A DNA stretch of 17,939 bases from DATNNN01 sp035601815. Its GTDB lineage: Bacteria > Pseudomonadota > Alphaproteobacteria > Rhizobiales > Xanthobacteraceae. This document shows positions 9,791 to 17,757 of this stretch, in pieces. The notes under the pieces are model-generated. The model ran no database searches and had not been told where the DNA came from. It was given only the letters and a program-made list of their open reading frames with translations. The translations under genes were made by a program, and so were the position numbers. Position 1 is the first letter of the stretch, and every line of letters starts with the position of its first letter. The stretch is from positions 1 to 17,939 of the forward strand of contig DATNNN010000037.1 of the NCBI GenBank assembly GCA_035601815.1, read 5' to 3'.

Positions 9791-10714
9791 ATGCGCGTCG
9801 CGATCATGGCCGCGGGAGCGGTCGGCGGCTATTTCGGAGCCCGGCTCGCCACCGCCGGCGAGGACGTCCACTTCATCGCCCGCGGCGCCCATCTCGACGC
9901 CATCCGCAAGAACGGCCTCAAGCTCGACAGCGACGCCGGCGATCTGCATCTGCCGAAGGTGAACGTCACCGACGACCCGGCCACCGTCGGGCCGGTCGAT
10001 ATCGTGCTGTTCGCGGTCAAGCTGTGGGACACCGAGCGCGCCGCCGAGCTCACCCGGCCGCTCGTCGGCCCCGGCACCGCGGTCATCACGCTGCAGAACG
10101 GCATCGACAGCGTCGAGCGCCTCGACCCGGTGCTCGGCCGCGAGCGCGTGGTGGGGGGCATCACCTACATCAGCACCACGATCTCCGCCCCGGGTGTCAT
10201 TCATCACATGGGCAAGCTCGCCGACATCGTCTGCGGCGAGCGCGACGGCAAGCAGTCAGCCCGCCTTACCGCGCTTTCCGAAGCGGCCAAGAAGGCGGGC
10301 TTCCAGTTCCGTCTCAGCCCGAACATCGATCTCGACCGCTGGCGCAAGTTCATCTTCCTCAGCGCATTCGCCGGCGCCACCGCGCTCACGCGTCAGCCCA
10401 TCGGCGCGATCATGGCCGACGACGACATGCGCGAATTCGCGCGCGCGCTGTTCGCCGAGTCGACCGCCGTGGGGCGTGCACAAGGCATTGCGTTCCCTAA
10501 CGAATTTGTCGATCAGCAGATGGCGATGGCCGCCCGCCTGCCCGCCGCCATGAAGGCGTCGATGGCCCAGGATCTCGAGCGCGGCGGCCGCCTTGAGGTG
10601 GAGTGGCTGTCGGGCGCGGTGGCGCGGATCGGCCGCGCCGCCGGCGTGCCGACGCCGGCGCACACCGCGGTCTACGCCGCGCTCAAGCCCTTCCGCCTGG
10701 GGACGCGGCCATGA
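9791..10714 (+). CDS. Ketopantoate reductase family protein (PanE/ApbA-like)
   Basis: A 307-residue NADP-dependent dehydrogenase of the 2-dehydropantoate 2-reductase family; PanE reduces ketopantoate to pantoate for pantothenate and CoA synthesis. The Rossmann start is IMAAGAVGGYFGARLA (5-20), where Ala replaces the first glycine of GxGxxG. Then VDIVLFAVKLWDT (69-81), VITLQNGID (98-106), the candidate catalytic lysine K186 in LDRWRKFIFLSA, and the C-terminal RGGRLEVEWLSGAVARIGR with GVPTPAHTAVYAALKP, where E269 aligns with the conserved active-site glutamate. It starts 3 bp after the trmO-like gene and overlaps the opgC-like start as ATGA. Many alphaproteobacteria carry several paralogues of this family, so the true substrate may be another 2-oxo acid; no other pantothenate gene is nearby. 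Confidence 0.86.
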   Translation: MRVAIMAAGAVGGYFGARLATAGEDVHFIARGAHLDAIRKNGLKLDSDAGDLHLPKVNVTDDPATVGPVDIVLFAVKLWDTERAAELTRPLVGPGTAVITLQNGIDSVERLDPVLGRERVVGGITYISTTISAPGVIHHMGKLADIVCGERDGKQSARLTALSEAAKKAGFQFRLSPNIDLDRWRKFIFLSAFAGATALTRQPIGAIMADDDMREFARALFAESTAVGRAQGIAFPNEFVDQQMAMAARLPAAMKASMAQDLERGGRLEVEWLSGAVARIGRAAGVPTPAHTAVYAALKPFRLGTRP

Positions 10715-11907
10715 TCGCGCGCGTGCGCGCCCGGCCGCGGTCCGGAGCCAAGGCGCACATCGTCAATCCCGTGGCCGCACCGGCGGCGGCCGGGCGCGAC
10801 CTGCGCCTCGATTTCTTCCGCGGCATGTCGCTGTGGTTCATCTTCCTCGATCACATTTCGTCGAACGTGGTCGCCTGGTTCACGCTGCGCAACTACGGCT
10901 TTAGCGATGCCGCCGAGATTTTCGTCTTCATTTCCGGCTACACCGTCGCCTACGTCTACGGCCGGGTCATGCGCGAGCGCGGCTTCGTGGTGGGCACCGC
11001 GCGTCTGCTCAAGCGCGTCTGGCAAATCTATGTCGCCTTCGTCTTCCTGCTCGTCTTCTATCTCGCCCAGATCGCCTACGTGTCGAGCCGCTTCGAGAAC
11101 CCGCTCTTCTCGGAGGAGTTCGGCATGTTCCACTTCCTTCAGGACCCCGCCTACACCCTGATGCAGGCGCTCCTGCTCCGCTTCCTGCCGGCCAACGTCG
11201 ACGTGCTGCCGCTCTACATCGTGCTGATGCTTTTCTTCCCGCCGGCGCTGTGGCTCCTGTTGCGCAAGCCGGATCTGACGCTCAGCCTGTCGTTCGTGCT
11301 CTACCTCGCCGCCAAGTTCTTCGGCTGGAATCTGTTGCTCTATCCCTACAATGGCCCGTGGTTCTTCAATCCGTTCACTTGGCAATTGCTGTTCGTGATC
11401 GGCGCCTGGTGTGCGCTCGGCGGGGCTGAGCGCCTGCGGCTGATCTTGCGCTCGAACCTCGTGGTCGCCATATGCGTGGTCTACCTGTTTCTCGCCATGC
11501 TGCTGCAATTGAGCTGGGTGGTGCCCTCGGCCGCCGCCTACCTGCCGGGCTGGATGATGATTCTGCCGCTCGACAAGACCGGCCTCTCCCCCCTGCGACT
11601 CACCCACTTCCTGGCGCTTGCCGTCATCGTCGTACGCTACGTGGCAAGCGACGCCCCCTTCCTGCGCGCCTGGTGGGCGCGGCCCATCGTGCTGTGCGGG
11701 CAGCATTCGCTGGAGGTCTTCTGCGCCGGGGTGTTCTTATCTTTCACCGCCTATTTCGTGCTGGTCGAGTACTCAAATCGAGTGTTTATGCAGGTTTTGG
11801 TGAGTCTCCTGGGTATTGCTTTGATGGTACTGCTGGCTGCAAGTATGACGTGGTACAGGGGTATCGAACGCCGGCCGGCGCCCGTAACCGGATCGGCGAC
11901 AGATTAA
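10711..11907 (+). CDS. OpgC-type multi-pass membrane acyltransferase
   Basis: A 398-residue protein with about ten hydrophobic segments between residues 39 and 382. OpgC proteins belong to the acyltransferase-3 clan; the studied ones transfer succinyl groups to osmoregulated periplasmic glucans from the inner membrane. Family marks: GRDLRLDFFRGMSLWFIFLD (28-47) with H48, SDAAEIFVFISGYT (65-78), FNPFTWQLLFVIGAW (219-233) and LCGQHSLEVFCAGVFLSF (328-345). The ATG at 10711 overlaps the panE-like stop; the frame stays open upstream but only inside that gene. Two secreted SGNH proteins follow at once. No opgG or opgH is in the window, so the acceptor may be a glucan or another surface glycan. The last 40 codons (about 11765-11880) are noticeably poorer in GC at third positions than the rest. 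The family is confident; donor and acceptor are unknown. Confidence 0.88.
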   Translation: MIARVRARPRSGAKAHIVNPVAAPAAAGRDLRLDFFRGMSLWFIFLDHISSNVVAWFTLRNYGFSDAAEIFVFISGYTVAYVYGRVMRERGFVVGTARLLKRVWQIYVAFVFLLVFYLAQIAYVSSRFENPLFSEEFGMFHFLQDPAYTLMQALLLRFLPANVDVLPLYIVLMLFFPPALWLLLRKPDLTLSLSFVLYLAAKFFGWNLLLYPYNGPWFFNPFTWQLLFVIGAWCALGGAERLRLILRSNLVVAICVVYLFLAMLLQLSWVVPSAAAYLPGWMMILPLDKTGLSPLRLTHFLALAVIVVRYVASDAPFLRAWWARPIVLCGQHSLEVFCAGVFLSFTAYFVLVEYSNRVFMQVLVSLLGIALMVLLAASMTWYRGIERRPAPVTGSATD

Positions 11908-11927
11908 TACGCGGGAGGAAAGTGACC

Positions 11928-12665
11928 ATGAGGGTGTCTGTACTTGCGGCGATCCTCGCGATCGCGGCGCCGGCCTCCTTCGCTGCTGGCATCGACGAAC
12001 GCTGCGCCGTGCCCACCGAGCTCATCGAGACGTCGGCGACGCTGCCGAACGCAGCGCTTGCGATCAAGCGCGGGCGGCTCGACGTGATGGTGGTCTCGGG
12101 CGCGCCCGCGCAGACCGCCGCCGGCGGCACCCTGCACAAGTATCCCTTCTTCCTCGAGCAAGCGCTGCGCGAGCGCCTGCGCGACGTGGAGGTCCGGGTG
12201 TTCTCCCGCGCCGAGCCGCGCCGCACCGTGATGGAGATCATGACGGCCCTGCCGCGCCTGATCGACGAGATGAAGCCCAATCTCGTGGTGTGGCAGAGCG
12301 GAACCATCGAGGCGCTGCGTGGCATCGATCCGGACGGCTACGGCCGCAAGCTCGACGCCGGTGTCAGCCTTGTGCAGAACCACGGCGCCGACGTGCTCTT
12401 GGTCAATCCCCAGTTCAGCCCGCGCACCGACTTCATGATCGACAGCACGAGCTACACCGAACACATGCGCTGGGTGGCGCAGACGCGCGACGTGCCGTTC
12501 TTCAATCGCTTCGAGGTGATGCGCCACTGGAGCGAGAGCGGCGCCTTCGACCTCGCGGCCGTGGGCGACAACGGCACCTTCGAGCAGGTGCACCGCTGTA
12601 TCGGCCAGCTCCTCGGCGACGTCATTGTGCACGCCGCCGCCCTCAACCGGAACGCGGAACGCTGA
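11928..12665 (+). CDS. Secreted SGNH-fold protein lacking the catalytic residues (probable pseudoenzyme)
   Basis: A 245-residue protein with a signal peptide (residues 1-20, ending SFAA). GGGAGGAAAG upstream of the ATG is a strong ribosome binding site. It aligns end to end with the SGNH hydrolase encoded next: VVWQSGTIEALR here against LILWQVGTNALLR, GADVLLVNPQFSP against GADVVLIDPQYAP, and FFNRFEVMRHWSESGAF against VFRRFALMRQWRESGVPF. The catalytic positions differ: the nucleophile motif GSS is GAP (P60), the block II NRGIGG is SRAEPR, the block III Asn is I127, and DLLH of block V is missing. C26 and C223 match the cysteine pair of the neighbour (C35/C237), so both may carry the same disulfide. 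The reading frame is intact, so it is not a decayed gene; it is more likely a binding or scaffold partner. Confidence 0.82.
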   Translation: MRVSVLAAILAIAAPASFAAGIDERCAVPTELIETSATLPNAALAIKRGRLDVMVVSGAPAQTAAGGTLHKYPFFLEQALRERLRDVEVRVFSRAEPRRTVMEIMTALPRLIDEMKPNLVVWQSGTIEALRGIDPDGYGRKLDAGVSLVQNHGADVLLVNPQFSPRTDFMIDSTSYTEHMRWVAQTRDVPFFNRFEVMRHWSESGAFDLAAVGDNGTFEQVHRCIGQLLGDVIVHAAALNRNAER

Positions 12666-12667
12666 CC

Positions 12668-13513
12668 GTGACCGCGCTCCGCCTCCTTCCCGCCCTCGCC
12701 GTCCTTGTCGCCGCCGGCGCCTTCACCACCCCGCTCGGCGCCGATGAGCCGCCGTCGCCGCGCATCGATTGCCTGACCTCGAACGAAGTGGCGCGTCTGG
12801 GCGGATCGCTGAAGCACTTCACCGAGCGCCTGTTGCAGCGCGCGCCGGTGAAGATCGTGGCCTTCGGCTCTTCCTCGACCGCGGGATCCGGCGCCAGCAC
12901 GCCGGAGAACAACTACCCCAACCGTCTGGCCGGCGAACTCCGCGCCCGCTTTCCGGACGTTGCCATTCAAGTGATCAACCGCGGCATCGGCGGCGAGGAC
13001 GCCCGCGAGATGCTGGCGCGCATCGATCGCGACGTGCGCGACGAGCACCCCGACCTCATCCTCTGGCAGGTCGGCACTAACGCGCTCCTGCGCGAGGACG
13101 GCATTGCGCTCGAGGCCGGCAAGATCCGCGAGGGCCTTGCCCGCATGCGCGCCACCGGCGCCGACGTGGTCCTGATCGACCCGCAGTACGCGCCGAAGGT
13201 GCTGAAGGATCCCGACGCCGAGCCGATGGTGGCGCTGCTTTCGCTGATCGCCGCTGACATGGGCGTGCCGGTATTCCGCCGCTTCGCCTTGATGCGGCAA
13301 TGGCGCGAGAGCGGCGTGCCGTTCGAAACGAGCCTCTCGCCCGATCTCCTGCACATGAACGACTGGAGCTATCGCTGCTTCGCCCGCAACCTGGCGAACG
13401 CGCTGGTGACCTCGTTCAAGGAAGCCGCCGCCCTGATCAAGCCGCGCGACGGGCACACCGCGAACGCCGCCCTGCCGGCGCAGCCGCTGCAGCTTTCCGC
13501 CGCCCCGCGCTGA
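12668..13513 (+). CDS. Secreted SGNH/GDSL hydrolase with intact catalytic motifs
   Basis: A GTG-start protein of 281 residues with a signal peptide (about 1-25, LLPALAVLVAAGAF). All SGNH blocks are present: block I VAFGSSSTAGSG (64-75) with nucleophile S69, block II INRGIGGED (103-111), block III VGTNALL (135-141) with N138, and block V SPDLLHMND (224-232) with D226 and H229. Such enzymes hydrolyse or transfer ester-linked acyl groups, often on cell-surface glycans. The start is 2 bp after the stop of its catalytically degenerate homologue; GGAAC-rich sequence lies just upstream. The C-terminal 25 residues are low-complexity Ala/Pro. With the upstream OpgC-type transferase, a role in adding or removing acyl groups on a periplasmic polysaccharide is a reasonable inference; lipase or esterase activity on other substrates is not excluded. 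Confidence 0.87.
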   Translation: MTALRLLPALAVLVAAGAFTTPLGADEPPSPRIDCLTSNEVARLGGSLKHFTERLLQRAPVKIVAFGSSSTAGSGASTPENNYPNRLAGELRARFPDVAIQVINRGIGGEDAREMLARIDRDVRDEHPDLILWQVGTNALLREDGIALEAGKIREGLARMRATGADVVLIDPQYAPKVLKDPDAEPMVALLSLIAADMGVPVFRRFALMRQWRESGVPFETSLSPDLLHMNDWSYRCFARNLANALVTSFKEAAALIKPRDGHTANAALPAQPLQLSAAPR

Positions 13514-13544
13514 CGGCCCTCTCGCCTTTCAACGCTCCGACCGG

Positions 13545-14051
13545 CTAGCCCTGCGCCATGATCATGCAGGTGGTGGTGCCGTGGGCGTAGAGCTTGCTCG
13601 CGCCGTCGATGAGCTTCCCTTCTGCCGTACCGATACGCGAGCCCACGTGGATGGCGCGACCCTCGCAGCGCAGGAGTCCCGTGGTCGGCAGGATTGCGCG
13701 CACCAGGTTCACCTTCAGCTCCAGCGTCGTGTAGACGGAGCCGCCGGGGATTTTGGTCTGCACCGCGCAGCTCATGGCGGAATCTAGAAGCGTGCAGGCG
13801 ACCCCGCCATGCACCGTGCCGGCCGGATTGAGCTGATGCTCGCCGGTCGTGAGCTCGAAGGCGGCAAACCCGGGCTCGGCTTCCACCAGGCGGTATCCAA
13901 GGAGATGGCAGATCGGCGGCTGCGGGATCTCGCCGTTCGCGATCTTGCGCAATAACTCAAGACCGTTCAGCGTGCGAAACGCCTTCACGCTGATGGCGGG
14001 ATCGGGCCAGGTGACGCTACGTCCGCTTTGACTTTCTGAATCGTTCGACAC
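13545..14051 (-). CDS. PaaI-type hotdog-fold thioesterase
   Basis: A 168-residue hotdog protein that probably hydrolyses aromatic or short acyl-CoA thioesters. The core motif is NPAGTVHGGVACTLLDSAMSCAV (75-97), with HGG (81-83) and the acidic D90 on the hotdog helix, followed by YTTLELKVNLVRAI (107-120) and the strand GLLRCEGRAIHVGSRIGTAEGKLID. Residues 1-40 are a polar N-terminal extension. GTG at 14051 is preceded by AAGGGGG 7 bases upstream. It converges with the SGNH gene (31 bp between stops, no clear terminator hairpin) and diverges from the glutathione S-transferase gene. The substrate cannot be read from the sequence. Confidence 0.88.
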   Translation of the reverse strand: MSNDSESQSGRSVTWPDPAISVKAFRTLNGLELLRKIANGEIPQPPICHLLGYRLVEAEPGFAAFELTTGEHQLNPAGTVHGGVACTLLDSAMSCAVQTKIPGGSVYTTLELKVNLVRAILPTTGLLRCEGRAIHVGSRIGTAEGKLIDGASKLYAHGTTTCMIMAQG

Positions 14052-14169
14052 CCGCGCCCCCTTTGTTGGCGACCAAACTCTACAGGCAAACCCGCCCGGA
14101 ACGCGAGAAGCCGCTTGTACGCCGGCGACCCCACGGCCTACGCTTCCGGTTCATCGAGAGGGGAAACCA

Positions 14170-14805
14170 ATGGCGGCGTTGCAGATCATCGGGGTACCGC
14201 AGTCGAACTTCGTACGCGTCGTGCGCATGGCGGCCCACGAGAAGGGCGTGCCCTACGAATTCATTTCGGCGCCCCCGCATTCGCCGGAGGTCAAGGAAAT
14301 TCATCCGGCAGGCAAGATTCCGGTCATGCGCCACGGCGACGTGACGCTGTTCGAATCGCGCGCCATCGCCCACTACATCGACGAGCATTTCGAGGGGCCG
14401 CCGCTGACCCTCGGCGACAAGCATCTCGACGCCAAGGTCGAGCAGTGGATCTCCTACGTGACCACGGTAAGCGATCAACTGCTCGTTCGCCGCTATCTGT
14501 TCGCCTACGTCTTCCCCAAGACCGCGGACAAGAAGCCGGATCGCCCGCTGATCGAGGAGTTGCTGCCCGCGGTCGCCCGCGAGATCGAGGTGCTGGACGG
14601 CGCGATCAACGCCAATGGTTTTCTGGTGGGCGACCGCTTCAGCCTCGCCGACATGTATCTCCTGCCCATCGTCCATTTCGCGCGCCGGCTGCCGGAGACC
14701 GGCGAGATGATCGCCAAGAGCAAGAACCTCGCGCGCTATTACGAGCGTCATAAGGAGCGCGAGAGCTTCAAGGCGACGGAAGCGCCGGCGCGCAAGGCCG
14801 CCTGA
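14170..14805 (+). CDS. Glutathione S-transferase family protein
   Basis: A 211-residue soluble GST. The N-terminal thioredoxin fold shows SNFVRVVRMAAHEKGVPYEF (12-31), the cis-proline motif HPAGKIPVM (45-53) and the glutathione-binding ESRAIAHYIDEHF (62-74). The C-terminal helical domain carries the N-capping motif FLVGDRFSLADMYLLPIVHF. S12 is the likely catalytic hydroxyl. GAGAGGGGAAACC before the ATG is a good ribosome binding site. It faces the thioesterase gene across a 118-bp gap and converges on the MltB gene with only 3 bp between stops. Bacterial GSTs of this type (phi/theta-like) detoxify electrophiles or reduce peroxides; the specific reaction is unknown. Confidence 0.9.
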   Translation: MAALQIIGVPQSNFVRVVRMAAHEKGVPYEFISAPPHSPEVKEIHPAGKIPVMRHGDVTLFESRAIAHYIDEHFEGPPLTLGDKHLDAKVEQWISYVTTVSDQLLVRRYLFAYVFPKTADKKPDRPLIEELLPAVAREIEVLDGAINANGFLVGDRFSLADMYLLPIVHFARRLPETGEMIAKSKNLARYYERHKERESFKATEAPARKAA

Positions 14806-14808
14806 CCC

Positions 14809-16029
14809 CTAGCGGGCCCGCGTCATATGATCGAGGACGGCCGTGGTCGGCCAGCAATCGACCTTGAGGCCGTTCGCCTTCTGGTATTTGCCCAGCGCCG
14901 CGCGCGTCAGCATGCCGGCCTTGCCGTCGATCTTGTCGCCGTAGAACCCGCGCTCCGCGAGGATCTGCTGCATGCGCTCGAGCTCGGCGGTCTTCATCTG
15001 GGTGACCTTGCCCCACGGCCGCTCTAAGGCCGGCTCGCCGACGATGCGGTCGGCGAGGTGGCCGACGAACAGCACGTAGAGATCGGAGAAATTGTAGTCC
15101 TTGAGCACGTAGTAGTTCTTGGTGGTGAGGAACGCCGGGCCGTAGAGGCCGGCCGGGAGCAAGAGCGACGCGCGTTCGTCGAGCTCCCGCGCGCTCAAGC
15201 GGCGTCCATGCGCCGGCACGAAGCCGAGCCGCCGCCATTCGGCGAGCGTCTTCGTCACCTCCGGCACGCCGATGGTGCAGTCCACGCCAGCGGGCGTCTG
15301 CACCTCGTAGGCCCAGCGCTGGCCGCGCTGCCATCCCTTTCCCGCGAGCTGGCTGCCGGTGGAGGCGAGCGCGTCCGGCACCGAGTTCCAGATGTCGCGC
15401 CGCCCGTCGCCGTCGAAGTCGACGGCGTACTTGCTGAAGTCGGTGGGCAGGAACTGGGTGAGCCCCATGGCGCCTGCCCACGAGCTTTTCATGTCGGCGA
15501 GCTTGATGTCGCCGTCCTGCAGGATTTTCAGCGCCAGCAGGAATTCCTGGCGGAACTGCTCGCGGCGCCGGCCGACATAGCCCTGCGTCGCCAGCACCCG
15601 CACCGCGTTGTAGGGCAGCTTCTGCGCGCCGTAGTTCGTCTCCCGCGCCCAGATGGCGAGGATCACCTCCGCCGGCACGCCGAAGCGCCGCTCCACCGCA
15701 CCGAGCGTGGCAGCGTGCTCGGCCGCGAGCTTCTTGCCTTGCACTGACAGCCGCGCGAACGAGCCCTCCGCCAGATATTCGGCGGGTGTGCTGACGAACT
15801 CCGGCTGCGGCGTGGGCGCCCGGCCGGGAATATCGAGGTCGGGGAGCGTGAGGTCGGGCTCGAGCCCGCGGGTCGCCTGGTCGAACACCGGGCGCGACAC
15901 GCCGAGCGCCTGGGCTTGCGGCCACAGGTCGGCGAGCCATTTGGCGAACGCCGCGTCCGCCGCCAATGCCGTCGGGCTCGACCCAAAAATCGCGAGCACA
16001 AAGGCGGCGGCGGCGATCGGACGTAGCAT
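14809..16029 (-). CDS. MltB-type lytic murein transglycosylase with peptidoglycan-binding domain
   Basis: A 406-residue exported protein with a signal peptide (1-24, ending ALAA). The SLT_2/MltB catalytic domain covers about 26-320, with catalytic E130 in AIWARETNYG, WAGAMGLTQFLPTDF (184-198), the Asp-rich loop VDFDGDGRRDIWNS (203-216) and the late domain motif NYYVLKDYNFSDLYVLFVGHLADR. Residues about 345-403 form a PG_binding_1 module (MQQILAERGFYGDKIDGKAG, RAALGKYQ). No lipobox cysteine follows the signal peptide, so it is soluble in the periplasm rather than lipid-anchored like E. coli MltB. It starts 15 bp after the ABC-F stop and probably shares that transcript. It cleaves the MurNAc-GlcNAc bond with anhydro-ring formation. 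Confidence 0.93.
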   Translation of the reverse strand: MLRPIAAAAFVLAIFGSSPTALAADAAFAKWLADLWPQAQALGVSRPVFDQATRGLEPDLTLPDLDIPGRAPTPQPEFVSTPAEYLAEGSFARLSVQGKKLAAEHAATLGAVERRFGVPAEVILAIWARETNYGAQKLPYNAVRVLATQGYVGRRREQFRQEFLLALKILQDGDIKLADMKSSWAGAMGLTQFLPTDFSKYAVDFDGDGRRDIWNSVPDALASTGSQLAGKGWQRGQRWAYEVQTPAGVDCTIGVPEVTKTLAEWRRLGFVPAHGRRLSARELDERASLLLPAGLYGPAFLTTKNYYVLKDYNFSDLYVLFVGHLADRIVGEPALERPWGKVTQMKTAELERMQQILAERGFYGDKIDGKAGMLTRAALGKYQKANGLKVDCWPTTAVLDHMTRAR

Positions 16030-16044
16030 CGCTAGGCGCGAATC

Positions 16045-17697
16045 CTATCGAGTGAACTTCTTATACTTGATCCGGTGCGGGATATCGGCGCCGATGCCGA
16101 GACGGCGCTTTTTGTCTTCCTCGTAGGCTTCGAAGTTGCCCTCGAACCAATCCACGTGGCTGTCGCCCTCGAACGCCAGAATGTGCGTGGCGATGCGGTC
16201 GAGGAAGAAGCGGTCGTGGCTGATGATGACCGCGCAGCCGGCGAAGTCTTCGAGCGCCTCCTCGAGCGCGCGCAGCGTCTCCACGTCGAGGTCGTTGGTC
16301 GGCTCGTCGAGCAGGAGCACGTTCGCGCCCGACTTCAGCATCTTCGCAAGGTGCACCCGGTTGCGCTCGCCGCCCGAAAGCGCGCCCACCTTCTTCTGCT
16401 GGTCGGAGCCCTTGAAGTTGAACGCCGCGACATAGGCGCGGCTCGGCATTTCGCGGGTGCCGAGCTTGAGGATGTCCTCGCCGCCCGAGATCTCCTCCCA
16501 CACGTTCTTCTTGCCGTCGAGCGAGTCGCGGCTCTGGTCGACGTAGCCGAGCTTGACCGTGTCGCCGATCTTGATCGAGCCCTGGTCGGGCTTCTCCTGA
16601 CCGGTGATGAGGCGGAAGAGCGTGGTTTTCCCCGCGCCGTTGGGTCCGATGACGCCGACGATGCCGCCGGGCGGCAGCTTGAACGAGAGCTTCTCGAACA
16701 GGAGCAGGTCGCCGTAGGCCTTGCCGAGGCCGTCGGCCTCGATGACGAGGTCGCCGAGGCGCGGACCCGGCGGAACGATGATCTGCGCCGACCCGAGCCC
16801 GCCGTCGGTCGATTGCGCCACCAGCTCCTCGTAGCGCTGGATGCGCGCCTTGCCCTTGGCCTGGCGCGCCTTGGGGCTCGCCGCCATCCACTCGCGCTCG
16901 CGCGCGATCGTACGCTGGCGCGCCTCCTCCTCGCGGCCCTCCTGCTCGAGCCGCTTCTGCTTCTGCGTGAGCCACGACGAGTAGTTGCCCTGGTAGGGAA
17001 TGCCACGGCCGCGGTCGAGCTCGAGAATCCAGCCGGTGACGTGGTCGAGGAAGTAGCGGTCGTGGGTGACGATGAGCACGGCACCCGGGTATTTCTCCAG
17101 ATGCGTTTCGAGCCAGGCAACCGTCTCGGCATCGAGATGGTTGGTGGGCTCGTCGAGCAGCAGCAGCTCCGGCTCTTCCAGCAGCAGCCGGCAGAGCGCG
17201 ACGCGTCGCCGCTCGCCACCGGAGAGCGTCTCCACCCGCGCGTCGTCGGGCGGACAGCGCAGCGCGTCCATGGCGAGATCGACCTTGGAATCCAGGTCCC
17301 ACAGGCCCTTGGCCTCGATCTCGTCCTGCAGCTTCGCCATCTCGTCAGCGGTCTCGTCGGAGTAGTTGGCGGCGAGCTCGTTGTAGCGGTCGAGAATCGC
17401 CCGCTTGTCGGCGACGCCGAGCATCACGTTCTCGCGCACGCTCTTGGTCGCATCGAGCCCTGGCTCCTGCGGCAGGTAGCCGACGCGCACGCCTTCCGCC
17501 GCCCAGGCTTCCCCCACGAACTCGGAGTCGATGCCGCCCATAATGCGCAAGAGCGTCGACTTGCCGGCGCCGTTCAGGCCGAGCACGCCGATCTTGGCGT
17601 TCGGATAGAAGGAGAGATTGATGTTCTCCAAGACCTTCCGCCCGCCCGGATAGGTCTTGGAGAGCTCGTGCATGTGATAAACGTACTGGTGCGCCAT
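16045..17697 (-). CDS. ettA: ABC-F translation factor EttA (energy-dependent translational throttle)
   Basis: A 550-residue soluble ABC-F protein with two ATP-binding domains and no membrane segment. First domain: Walker A GLNGAGKS (40-47), signature LSGGE (158-162), Walker B LLLLDEPTNHLD (178-189). A charged linker rich in Lys, Arg and Glu (about 240-305, QKQKRLEQEGREEEARQR) matches the P-site tRNA interaction motif. Second domain: Walker A GPNGAGKT (351-358), signature LSGGE (440-444), Walker B LLLDEPTNDLD (461-471). EttA binds the ribosomal E site and gates the first steps of elongation according to ATP/ADP level. Length and end-to-end motifs match E. coli EttA (about 555 residues). It is the upstream gene of the pair with the MltB homologue; no functional link to it is evident. 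Confidence 0.95.
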   Translation of the reverse strand: MAHQYVYHMHELSKTYPGGRKVLENINLSFYPNAKIGVLGLNGAGKSTLLRIMGGIDSEFVGEAWAAEGVRVGYLPQEPGLDATKSVRENVMLGVADKRAILDRYNELAANYSDETADEMAKLQDEIEAKGLWDLDSKVDLAMDALRCPPDDARVETLSGGERRRVALCRLLLEEPELLLLDEPTNHLDAETVAWLETHLEKYPGAVLIVTHDRYFLDHVTGWILELDRGRGIPYQGNYSSWLTQKQKRLEQEGREEEARQRTIAREREWMAASPKARQAKGKARIQRYEELVAQSTDGGLGSAQIIVPPGPRLGDLVIEADGLGKAYGDLLLFEKLSFKLPPGGIVGVIGPNGAGKTTLFRLITGQEKPDQGSIKIGDTVKLGYVDQSRDSLDGKKNVWEEISGGEDILKLGTREMPSRAYVAAFNFKGSDQQKKVGALSGGERNRVHLAKMLKSGANVLLLDEPTNDLDVETLRALEEALEDFAGCAVIISHDRFFLDRIATHILAFEGDSHVDWFEGNFEAYEEDKKRRLGIGADIPHRIKYKKFTR

Positions 17698-17738
17698 GGC
17701 GCCGCCACGCTCCCGCGATCGCGCTCGTGTTCGGAAAT

Positions 17739-17757
17739 CGCCGCTCTTCTAGCGGCG
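17739..17757. repeat. Perfect 7-bp inverted repeat between ettA and the SRPBCC gene
   Basis: CGCCGCT (17739-17745) and AGCGGCG (17751-17757) are exact reverse complements around CTTCT in the 106-bp divergent gap. No T-run follows. It could be an operator for either gene or a leader hairpin. The arms are GC-rich, so chance occurrence is not excluded. Confidence 0.3.

Noticed and set aside
11928..12665. First SGNH gene as a decaying pseudogene
   Set aside because: It has an intact frame, signal peptide, strong ribosome binding site and normal codon use, so a maintained inactive protein fits better than decay.
14098..14123. GGAAC-N17-CGCC upstream of the glutathione S-transferase gene as a second EcfG promoter
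   Set aside because: The -35 matches but only two bases of the -10 CGTT are present; not enough to claim.
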